This document shows, one piece after another, positions 44,713-51,713 of a stretch of 64,000 nucleotides of DNA. A program made the position numbers and the translations under genes. Position 1 is the stretch's first letter, and every line of letters starts with the position of its first letter. This DNA comes from Actinomadura rifamycini DSM 43936 (GTDB taxonomy: Bacteria > Actinomycetota > Actinomycetes > Streptosporangiales > Streptosporangiaceae): positions 102,346 to 166,345 of the forward strand of contig NZ_AULB01000021.1 in NCBI RefSeq assembly GCF_000425065.1. Reading direction: 5' to 3'. The notes under the pieces were generated by a model that had not been told where the DNA came from, made no database searches, and saw only the letters and a program-made list of their open reading frames with translations.

Positions 44713-45705
44713 TCACCAGGCGGCGTCGGCGAGGTCCTTCCCGGGGAGCGGGTCGCCGGCGGGGGTGTGGACGTCGTCGGCGAGGGCCAGCAGCGCGCCG
44801 TTCTCGGCGGGATCGAGGGCCTTCAGCTCCGGGTCGCCCTCGACCGGGTGCTTCCAGATGACCTGCCCGGGTTCGCCGGACGCCGTGAACGCCTGCAGCA
44901 CGAGGTTCGCGTCCTGGACGCGGCCGGTGACGATCGTGGAGCCGTCCGGGCGCAGGAACGCGGCGGACGTCCCGGACGGCAGCGTCGCGACGGCCTTGCT
45001 GGACGTGAGGTCGCCCGCGGGGGCGGCGGTGTCGATCGTCCGGATCTGGGGAGCGCCGGACGCCGTCCAGGCGAACGCCAGCGTGTCGCCCGACCAGGAC
45101 AGGCCGCCGATGCGGCCGCGCAGCGTCGTGGGCCACGCCTTGCGGGCGCCGGTGTCCGGGTCGAGGACGGCGACGGTGCCGCGGGTGCCCGCGTAGGTGA
45201 CGTACGCGATCCGGCCGTCGGCGGCGACGGCGAGGTCGGACCAGCCGGCGGACTCGCCCGGGGCGACGGCCTTCGGGAGCGGGGCGAGCTCCTCGACGCG
45301 GCCGTCGTCGTCGAGGGCGAGGCGCTGGAACGTCACCGTCCCGCCGCCGGACGACGCGACGACGTAGCTGCCGTCGGGGCCGGACGCGACGCGGGTGAAG
45401 CGGCGGCCGGGCGGCGGCGCGACGGGCGGGCCGGTGTCGGCGCCCGTGCCGCTGTCGCGGACGACGAGCGCGGAGCCGTCCGCGGCGACGCCGACGACGA
45501 ACCGGGGCACGGTCGGCTCGGCGTCCGACGCGGCCTTCGCGCTGCGCGACTTCTCGGCGCCCTGGTGCCGTTCGAGCACGTCGAAGCCGCCGCCGACGAC
45601 CAGCACCACGCCCGTCGCGACCCCGATCGGGAGGAGCCCGCGCCACGCCTCGCGCAGCCATGAGCCGCGCGCCGGTTCCTGGTGCTTCCCGTGCCTGCCG
45701 TCCAT
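44713..45705 (-). CDS. Membrane-anchored beta-propeller-like protein
   Basis: A 330-residue protein. A short cytosolic N-terminus with one helix (LLPIGVATGVVLVVGGGFDV) is followed by an outside domain with repeated WD/YVTN-like units (AADGSALVVRDSGTGAD, GPDGSYVVASSGGG, AADGRIAYVTYAG, RPDGSTIVTGRVQ). Propellers of this kind bind partners and are rarely enzymes. Function is unknown. ATG 45705 is chosen, with weak ribosome-site support; GTG 45720 is an alternative. Confidence 0.72.
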   Translation of the reverse strand: MDGRHGKHQEPARGSWLREAWRGLLPIGVATGVVLVVGGGFDVLERHQGAEKSRSAKAASDAEPTVPRFVVGVAADGSALVVRDSGTGADTGPPVAPPPGRRFTRVASGPDGSYVVASSGGGTVTFQRLALDDDGRVEELAPLPKAVAPGESAGWSDLAVAADGRIAYVTYAGTRGTVAVLDPDTGARKAWPTTLRGRIGGLSWSGDTLAFAWTASGAPQIRTIDTAAPAGDLTSSKAVATLPSGTSAAFLRPDGSTIVTGRVQDANLVLQAFTASGEPGQVIWKHPVEGDPELKALDPAENGALLALADDVHTPAGDPLPGKDLADAAW

Positions 45706-45790
45706 GGGGGTGACCCGCACCTGCCTCTCGTTGCCGGAACCCCTCGTTTCTACCGCATGAACGGGAGGGGGATACGCCGGAAATGGCCGT

Positions 45791-46657
45791 TCAGCCGAGC
45801 GCGGCGCGGACGGCGTCCATGAGGGACGCCCGGTACGAGGCGCCGAACAGCGCGACGTGGACGAGCAGGGGGTGCAGCTGGTGCAGGGGGACGCGGGCGC
45901 GCCAGCCGGGCGCGAGCGGTGCGGCCTCGTCGTAGGCGGCGAGGATCCGGTCCAGGAGCGGGGCGCCGAACAGGGCGAGCATCGCGAGGTCGGTCTCGCG
46001 GTGCCCGCCGTGCGCCGCCGGGTCGATGAGCACCGCGCGCCCGCCCGTCCACCGCACGTTGCCCGACCACAGGTCGCCGTGGATCCGGGACGGCGGCTCC
46101 GGCGGCCCCGCGAGGGACTCGATCCCGTCGATGACGCGCTCCACGAGCCGGACGTCGGCGTCCGCCAGGTGCGGCGCCGCGAGCGGGACGAACGGGGCGA
46201 GGCGGCGCTCGGCGTACCAGCGGGCCCACGGCCGGCCGTCGGGCGCGTTGTCGAGCGGGAGGTCGGCGATGAACCCGCGCCAGGGCGCCCCGTAGGCGTC
46301 CGGACGGGCCGCGGTGTGCAGGGCGGCGAGCTCGCGGCCGAAACGTTCGGCGGCGGCCGGGGCGGGCGGCGCGGACGGCAGCCACGGCAGGACGAGCAGG
46401 TGCCCGTCCGCCGCGACGACCTCGGCGACCGGGGCATCCGGGCCGGTCCCGCCCAGCCAGCGGAGCCCGGCGGCCTCGGCCGCGAACACCCCGGCGGACG
46501 GGGCGTCCGCGGCCCGCGCGAGGGCCTTCACGAACACGTCGCGGCCGTCGCCGAGGGACGCGCGGTGCAGCGTCCACGCGTGGCTCGCCCCGAGGTCGTC
46601 CAGCCGCGCGACGTCCGTCCCGAGGAGGCGTTCGAGCCGGTCGCGGACGCCCGGCAC
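45791..46657 (-). CDS. Fructosamine kinase-family protein
   Basis: A 288-residue APH/choline-kinase fold: Lys in DVFVKALARAAD, Brenner-type loop RIHGDLWSGNVRW and LIDPAAHGGHRETDLAMLALFG. This matches fructosamine-3-kinase homologues, which repair glycated proteins or salvage sugar amines. GTG 46657 directly abuts the stop of the phosphatase gene. The pairing of this kinase with an LMW-PTP is common in actinomycetes and bacteria generally, where the phosphatase may act on the kinase product (inference). Confidence 0.9.
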   Translation of the reverse strand: MPGVRDRLERLLGTDVARLDDLGASHAWTLHRASLGDGRDVFVKALARAADAPSAGVFAAEAAGLRWLGGTGPDAPVAEVVAADGHLLVLPWLPSAPPAPAAAERFGRELAALHTAARPDAYGAPWRGFIADLPLDNAPDGRPWARWYAERRLAPFVPLAAPHLADADVRLVERVIDGIESLAGPPEPPSRIHGDLWSGNVRWTGGRAVLIDPAAHGGHRETDLAMLALFGAPLLDRILAAYDEAAPLAPGWRARVPLHQLHPLLVHVALFGASYRASLMDAVRAALG

Positions 46658-47137
46658 TCAGGCCGCCTTGAGGCCCGCGCGGATCTCGTCGAGGAGGCCG
46701 GGCATCGCGGCCTCCACCATCTCGAGGACGAGGTCGAAGTCGGCGCGGCCCCCGTAGTAGGGGTCGGGGACGTCGAGGTCGCCGCCGGCGTCCGGGTCGA
46801 ACTCGCGCAGCAGCCGGACCTTCGCGCGGGACGCCTCGTCGGGGGCCATCGACCGCAGGGCCCGCAGATGGCCCTCGTCGAGCGCGAGGATCAGGTCGTA
46901 CCGGGCGAACCAGAGGGGCTCGAACTGGCGCGCGACGTGCGCCGACCGGTACCCGGCGCGCCGCAGCGCCGCGACCGTCCGGTCGTCGGCGGGGCCCCCG
47001 ACGTGCCAGTTGCCGGTGCCGGAGCTGTCGACCTCGACGTCCAGCCCCGCCTCCTCGGCGCGGTGGCGCAGGACGGACTCCGCCATCGGGGACCTGCAGA
47101 TGTTGCCGGTGCAGACGAAGGTCACTCGGTACGGCAT
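46658..47137 (-). CDS. Low-molecular-weight protein tyrosine phosphatase
   Basis: A 159-residue LMW-PTP with the P-loop CTGNICRSP (CX5R-S) at residues 9-16 and the general-acid motif DPYYGG. It probably acts on phosphotyrosine proteins or on phosphosugars such as ribulosamine 5-phosphate, given the linked kinase. It is the first gene of the pair and reads away from the FtsX-like gene end. Confidence 0.94.
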   Translation of the reverse strand: MPYRVTFVCTGNICRSPMAESVLRHRAEEAGLDVEVDSSGTGNWHVGGPADDRTVAALRRAGYRSAHVARQFEPLWFARYDLILALDEGHLRALRSMAPDEASRAKVRLLREFDPDAGGDLDVPDPYYGGRADFDLVLEMVEAAMPGLLDEIRAGLKAA

Positions 47138-47156
47138 GCCCCCATGATGCCCGATG

Positions 47157-47768
47157 TCACTCCCGGTCCCGCTGGACGACCTGCTCGACGCCGGGGAGGC
47201 CGCGCACGGCGTCCTGCACGATGCGGGCGTTCTGCTCCGTGCGCCGCTCGTCGCCGGGGTCGCGCAGCCAGACGCGGTACGAGGCGGGGATGTCCCCCTC
47301 CTCGGCGTTGCCCGCGAAGTCGGACGACTCGGCGAACCGCTTCTCGAACCGCTCGAACGCCTCCCTCAGCGACTCGTAGTCGATCCGGGCGACGACGTCC
47401 ATGCGGGACAGGACCCGCCTCACCTCCCGCCTCTGCTCCGGCGTCGCGTCCCGGCCGCCGCAGCGGGGCTCGGGGGACGTGCGGACGCAGAGGAACACGG
47501 TGAGGTGCGGCTCCGCCGACGCCGCGGCGGACGGCCCCGACGCGGCGCCCGGACGCACCGTCCCGTCCGTCCCGCCGAGGGCGCCGCCCGCGAGGGCGCC
47601 GCCGCCGGCCGCGGCGGCGATCGCCGCGGCGGCCGCCATCGGGACGACGCGCCGGAACGTCCGGGCGCGGCGCCGCTCGGCGAACCGCGGCGGGGGGACG
47701 TCCCCGGGCCGCACGGTCTCGGCCACCGCGTCCAGCGCGTCCTTGAGGCGCTCCTCGGTCCCGTTCAC
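47157..47768 (-). CDS. Membrane protein with FtsX-type extracellular domain, partner of an ECF sigma factor
   Basis: A 203-residue protein. A cytosolic segment of about 40 residues precedes one membrane helix (MAAAAAIAAAAGGGALAGGA) and an outside domain. That domain reads LTVFLCVRTSPEPRCGGRDA, EVRRVLSRM and FAGNAEEGDIPASYRVWLRD, closely resembling the ectodomain of the division protein FtsX. The FtsX permease helices are absent. The GTG at 47768 overlaps the sigma stop, so it is a probable anti-sigma factor or surface sensor; no zinc motif is present. Confidence 0.75.
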   Translation of the reverse strand: MNGTEERLKDALDAVAETVRPGDVPPPRFAERRRARTFRRVVPMAAAAAIAAAAGGGALAGGALGGTDGTVRPGAASGPSAAASAEPHLTVFLCVRTSPEPRCGGRDATPEQRREVRRVLSRMDVVARIDYESLREAFERFEKRFAESSDFAGNAEEGDIPASYRVWLRDPGDERRTEQNARIVQDAVRGLPGVEQVVQRDRE

Positions 47769-48310
47769 TTGTCCCCCTCCAGGATCCGGCCGAGCGCCGC
47801 CAGCGCCCGGGACGTGGTCGACTTCACGGTGCCGACGGTGACCTTCATCGCCTCGGCGGCCTCCGCCTCGGACAGGTCGCCGTAGTAGCGCAGGACGAGC
47901 GCCTCGCGCTGGCGGCGGGGCAGCCGGTGCAGCGCGTCCAGCACCTCCCGGCGGTCCTCGCCGATCATCGCCTCGGACTCGGCGGACCACACCGGCGGCT
48001 GGTGCAGGGTGCGGAACGGGCGGCGGCGGCGCCGCAGCGCCGTCCGCGAGCGGTTGAGGACGGCCGACCGGACGTACGCCAGCGCCCGGTCGCGGTCGCG
48101 GAGCCGCGGCCAGGCCGCGTACAGGCCGGCGAAGGCGTCCTGGACGACGTCCTCGGCGGTGCCCCGGTCCCCGACCATGATCAGGGCGAGGCGGGTCAGC
48201 CCCAGCGCGTGCCCCCGGTACAGGTCCGTCACCGCGGCGGACGCGTCCTCGCCGGACGCGTCCGCCGTCGTGCCCGCCCGTGGTTCGGCGAGCGCCGTGT
48301 CAGCGTTCAT
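47765..48310 (-). CDS. ECF sigma factor (actinomycete SigE-like family)
   Basis: A 181-residue ECF factor: region 2 (ALGLTRLALIMVGDRGTAED, VVQDAFAGLYAAWPRL) and region 4 (LHRLPRRQREALVLRYYGDL, VTVGTVKSTTSRALAALG). A GCAACC-N16-GTCT promoter of its own class lies 7 bp upstream of ATG 48310, pointing to autoregulation and a leaderless mRNA. It is coupled to the FtsX-ectodomain gene. Confidence 0.92.
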   Translation of the reverse strand: MNADTALAEPRAGTTADASGEDASAAVTDLYRGHALGLTRLALIMVGDRGTAEDVVQDAFAGLYAAWPRLRDRDRALAYVRSAVLNRSRTALRRRRRPFRTLHQPPVWSAESEAMIGEDRREVLDALHRLPRRQREALVLRYYGDLSEAEAAEAMKVTVGTVKSTTSRALAALGRILEGDK

Positions 48311-48317
48311 GTCCCAG

Positions 48318-48343
48318 AGACACCGCGGGCCCCCTCGGGTTGC
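48318..48343 (-). promoter_or_regulatory. Autoregulatory ECF promoter (GCAACC-N16-GTCT)
   Basis: The -35 GCAACC is at 48343-48338 and the -10 GTCT at 48321-48318, with a 16-bp spacer. The match to the ECF type used by this sigma family and the position just before the gene suggest self-activation. Confidence 0.6.
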
Positions 48344-48375
48344 CTCCGCCGCCGGTGCGGTGGCGAAAAGGGGCG

Positions 48376-49524
48376 TCAGCCGGTGCGCAGGGCCATCGTG
48401 AGGGCCTCGACGGCGAGCAGCGGGTTGACGTTCGCGTCGAGCCGCTCCCGGCACTCCATGATCGCGTCGAGGCGGCGGAGGGTGTCCTCGGGGCGGGTAC
48501 CGGCGGCGGCCGTCCGCAGCTCGGGCGCCAGCTCGGTGTTGACGAGCTCGCTGCCCGCGCCGAGCTGCAGGGTGAGGACGTCCCGGTAGTAGGACGCGAG
48601 GTCGAGCAGCGCGCGGTCCAGCGCGTCCCGCTTCACCCGGGTCGCCCGGGACTTCTGCCGGTCCTCCAGCTCCTTGAGGGCACCGGCCGTCCCGCGCGGC
48701 ATCCGGCCCTTCGCGCTCTCCCCGAGGGCCTGCCGCAGCTCCGCGGTCTCCCGCTCGTTCAGCTCCTCGGTCGTCGCCTTCGCCTCGGCCTCGGCGGCCT
48801 TCACCAGCGCGTCCGCCGCCATCGCCGCCGGGCCGACGGACGTCAGGCGGCGCGGCACCGCGAGCACCTGCGCGCGCCGCGCGCGCGCCTCCGGGTCGGT
48901 GGCGAGCCGCCGCGCGCGGCTGATGTGCCCCTGCGCGGCCCGCGCGACGACGTCGGCGGTCTCCCGGTCGACGCCGTCCCGCTGGACGAGGACGTCCGCG
49001 ACCGCGTCGATCGGCGGCGTCCGCAGCGTCACGAGCCGGCAGCGGGACCGGATCGTGATCAGCAGGTCGTCCGGGGAGGGCGTGCACAGCAGCCACAGCG
49101 TGCGCGGCGGCGGCTCCTCGATGGCCTTCAGCAGCGCGTTCGCTGCGCCCTCGGTGGCGCGGTCGGCGTCCTCGAACAGGACGATCTGCCAGCGGCCCAC
49201 GCTCGGCGACGAGCCCGCCCGCAGCACCAGCGCCCGCGTCTCCTTGATCCCGTACGACAGGCCGGACGGGCGGACGACCTCCAGGTCGGCGTGCGTCCCC
49301 TGGAGGACCTGGTGGCACGCCGCGCAGTACCCGCAGCCGCGCGGGACCTCGGTGCACTGCAGCGCCGCCGCGAACGCCCGCGCCGCCGCCGACCGCCCGG
49401 ACCCGGGCGGGCCGGTGAACAGCCACGCGTGCGCGACGCCGGCCCCGCCGCCGGCGCCGTCCGCGGCGGCGGACAGCTGCGCGACGACCGGGTCCTGGCC
49501 GACCAGGTCGTTCCAGACGCTCAT
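48376..49524 (-). CDS. holB: DNA polymerase III delta-prime subunit
   Basis: A clamp-loader subunit of 382 residues. The AAA+ core has a P-loop-like GPPGSGRSA with Arg in place of Lys; delta-prime subunits do not hydrolyse ATP. A four-Cys zinc knuckle (C-x8-C-x2-C-x2-C, from LQCTEVPRGCGYCAACHQV) and FEDADRATEGAANALLKAIE follow. The C-terminal collar domain is present. It starts just after tmk, in the conserved topA-tmk-holB order. Confidence 0.93.
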   Translation of the reverse strand: MSVWNDLVGQDPVVAQLSAAADGAGGGAGVAHAWLFTGPPGSGRSAAARAFAAALQCTEVPRGCGYCAACHQVLQGTHADLEVVRPSGLSYGIKETRALVLRAGSSPSVGRWQIVLFEDADRATEGAANALLKAIEEPPPRTLWLLCTPSPDDLLITIRSRCRLVTLRTPPIDAVADVLVQRDGVDRETADVVARAAQGHISRARRLATDPEARARRAQVLAVPRRLTSVGPAAMAADALVKAAEAEAKATTEELNERETAELRQALGESAKGRMPRGTAGALKELEDRQKSRATRVKRDALDRALLDLASYYRDVLTLQLGAGSELVNTELAPELRTAAAGTRPEDTLRRLDAIMECRERLDANVNPLLAVEALTMALRTG

Positions 49525-49552
49525 GGCCCCAAGGCTACGGGCCCGCCGGGGC

Positions 49553-51685
49553 TCACACGTCCCTGATGGCGGGGAACGTGTGCGTCGCGTCCTCGGTGCC
49601 GAGCGGGATCGGGTCGGGCAGGATCTCCCGGATGCGGTACTGGATCTCGCGGCTCAGCTCGGCCTGCGGGCGGGACGCGTCGAGCACCAGGTAGCGGTCG
49701 GGGTCGGCGTCGGCGAGCGCCCGGAACCCGGCGCGGACCCGCTCGTGGAAGTCCTGCGGCTCGGACTCGATGCGGTCGGCGGGCGCCGACAACCGGGCGA
49801 GGCCGGTGCGCGGCGGCACCTCCAGCAGCACGGTCAGGTCCGGGACGAGCCCGCCGGTCGCCCACTCGTTGACGCGGGCGATCTCCTCGACCGGCTGCTC
49901 CCGGCCGAACCCCTGGTAGGCGAGGGACGAGTCGATGTACCGGTCGCTGACGACGATCGCGCCGCGGTCCAGGGCGGGGACGATCACGTTCGTGACGTGG
50001 TCGGCGCGGTCGGCGGCGTACAGCAGGCTCTCGGCGCGCAGCGACAGGCCGGTCGTCTCGCGGTCCAGCAGCATCGCGCGCAGCCGCATGCCGATCTTGG
50101 TGGCGCCGGGCTCCTGCGTGGTGATCACGTCGTAGCCGTGGTCGCGGAGCCAGATCGCGGCGAGCCGGGCCTGGGTGGTCTTGCCCGCGCCCTCGCCGCC
50201 CTCGAACGCGATGAACACGCCCCGGTTGCGGACGGCCGGGGCCTCCTCCGGCTCGGCGGGCTCCTCGCCCGGCGGGACGTACACCTCGCCGCGCAGCGCG
50301 GCCCGCAGGTCCGGGACGAGCGGGACGCCGCGGCGGTCGTCCGCGCGGCGGTACGCGAGCAGGCCCGCGAGCAGCGCGACGACGGCGGCGACCAGCAGCG
50401 CGGCGGCCGTCCCGGCGAGGTCGTAGACGCCGCCGCCGAGGTCGAAGCGGGTGTCGCCAATCGCCCCGGCCAGCTGCGGGACGGCCGTGACCGCGACGAA
50501 CGCGGTGACGAGCGCCACGGCGCGCGGGTACGCGGGGCTCGGCGCCTCCGCCGCCTCCGGGGCTTCCGGGGCCTCCGGGTCGGCGGGGGCCGCCAGGACG
50601 GACGTCCCGCAGGCCCACGCGGCGCCCGCGGCGACGCCCGCGAACGCGGTCGCGAACACCGCGACCGGCAGGTTGGCGACCAGCGCGGCCACGGCCAGCG
50701 CGAGCCCGCCCGCGACGACCGCGAGGCCCAGCAGGCGGCGGCGGCTGAACGGGCCGAGGACGCGCGGGCCGAGGAAGATCCCGAAGCCGAGCCCGGCGGT
50801 CAGCGCGAGCAGCACGGCGCCGTACCCGGCGTCGCCGCCGCCGAGCCCGGCCGCGTGCAGCCGGGCCGCGCCGACGACGGCCCCCGACACGAGGGCCGCG
50901 CCGGTGACCGCGGCGCCCAGGCCGCGCGGCGCGCCCGCCCGTCCGCCCCGGGCGATCAGCGCGAGCGGGGACGGGACGCGCACCGGCGCGGCGCCCGCGG
51001 CCTCCTTGATCAGCGCGACGGCGGCGGCGCCGAGCAGGAACACGGCGGCGTTCGCGTACAGGACGAGGTCGGTGCGGTCCCCGGCGCCGTCGAACAGCCC
51101 GGCGCCGAGCAGCGCGAGGACGGTGAACAGCGCGGCGGCGGCCGGCGCGGCGGCCGACACGGCGCGCAGCGCCGACCGGCGGGCGGCGGCCCGCAGCCCG
51201 GCGGTCCCGCCGCCCGGCGCGTCGTCCGGCAGCCCGTCCGGGACGAGCGCGGGCGGGGCCGCGAGCGCGAGCGGCGTCCACAGCAGGCCCAGCAGGCCCA
51301 GCAGGAACGCGGCGGCGAGCGTCCACGGGAGCGCGTCGAGCAGCGGCACGGTCAGGACGAGCGCGAACCGCAGGGCGTCGGCGGCGAGCAGCACGACGCG
51401 GCGGTCCGCGCGGGCGGCGAGCAGGCCCGCCAGCGGCGCGAGGAGCACCGCCGGGAGCAGCAGCAGCCCCAGGACGCCGCCGACGGCCTGCGCGCGCGCG
51501 GCGACGTCCTCGTCCTGCGTCAGCATGACGGCCGACGCCGTCAGGGCGGGCACGGTCAGCCACTGCCCGACCGCGGACAGCGCCAGGGCGAGCCGGAGCC
51601 GCCGGAACGGCCCGATCTCCGAGAGCGACGAAACGCCCGGCTGCGGCGCGGCGGGGTACGGCCGGGTGGCGTCCGTTCTGGTCAT
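49553..51685 (-). CDS. tmk: MFS-like membrane domain fused to thymidylate kinase
   Basis: A 710-residue fusion. Residues about 20-480 form a 12-helix MFS-like domain; residues about 500-710 are a complete dTMP kinase (P-loop FEGGEGAGKTTQARL, DRYIDSSLAYQG, lid SAPADRIESEP). The kinase converts dTMP to dTDP for DNA synthesis. Such fusions occur in Streptomyces and relatives. The transporter part lacks an obvious substrate and may simply anchor the kinase. ATG 51685 is used. Confidence 0.93.
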   Translation of the reverse strand: MTRTDATRPYPAAPQPGVSSLSEIGPFRRLRLALALSAVGQWLTVPALTASAVMLTQDEDVAARAQAVGGVLGLLLLPAVLLAPLAGLLAARADRRVVLLAADALRFALVLTVPLLDALPWTLAAAFLLGLLGLLWTPLALAAPPALVPDGLPDDAPGGGTAGLRAAARRSALRAVSAAAPAAAALFTVLALLGAGLFDGAGDRTDLVLYANAAVFLLGAAAVALIKEAAGAAPVRVPSPLALIARGGRAGAPRGLGAAVTGAALVSGAVVGAARLHAAGLGGGDAGYGAVLLALTAGLGFGIFLGPRVLGPFSRRRLLGLAVVAGGLALAVAALVANLPVAVFATAFAGVAAGAAWACGTSVLAAPADPEAPEAPEAAEAPSPAYPRAVALVTAFVAVTAVPQLAGAIGDTRFDLGGGVYDLAGTAAALLVAAVVALLAGLLAYRRADDRRGVPLVPDLRAALRGEVYVPPGEEPAEPEEAPAVRNRGVFIAFEGGEGAGKTTQARLAAIWLRDHGYDVITTQEPGATKIGMRLRAMLLDRETTGLSLRAESLLYAADRADHVTNVIVPALDRGAIVVSDRYIDSSLAYQGFGREQPVEEIARVNEWATGGLVPDLTVLLEVPPRTGLARLSAPADRIESEPQDFHERVRAGFRALADADPDRYLVLDASRPQAELSREIQYRIREILPDPIPLGTEDATHTFPAIRDV

Positions 51686-51713
51686 GTCCGTCAGAGTATC
51701 GGCGCCCTTGTCG

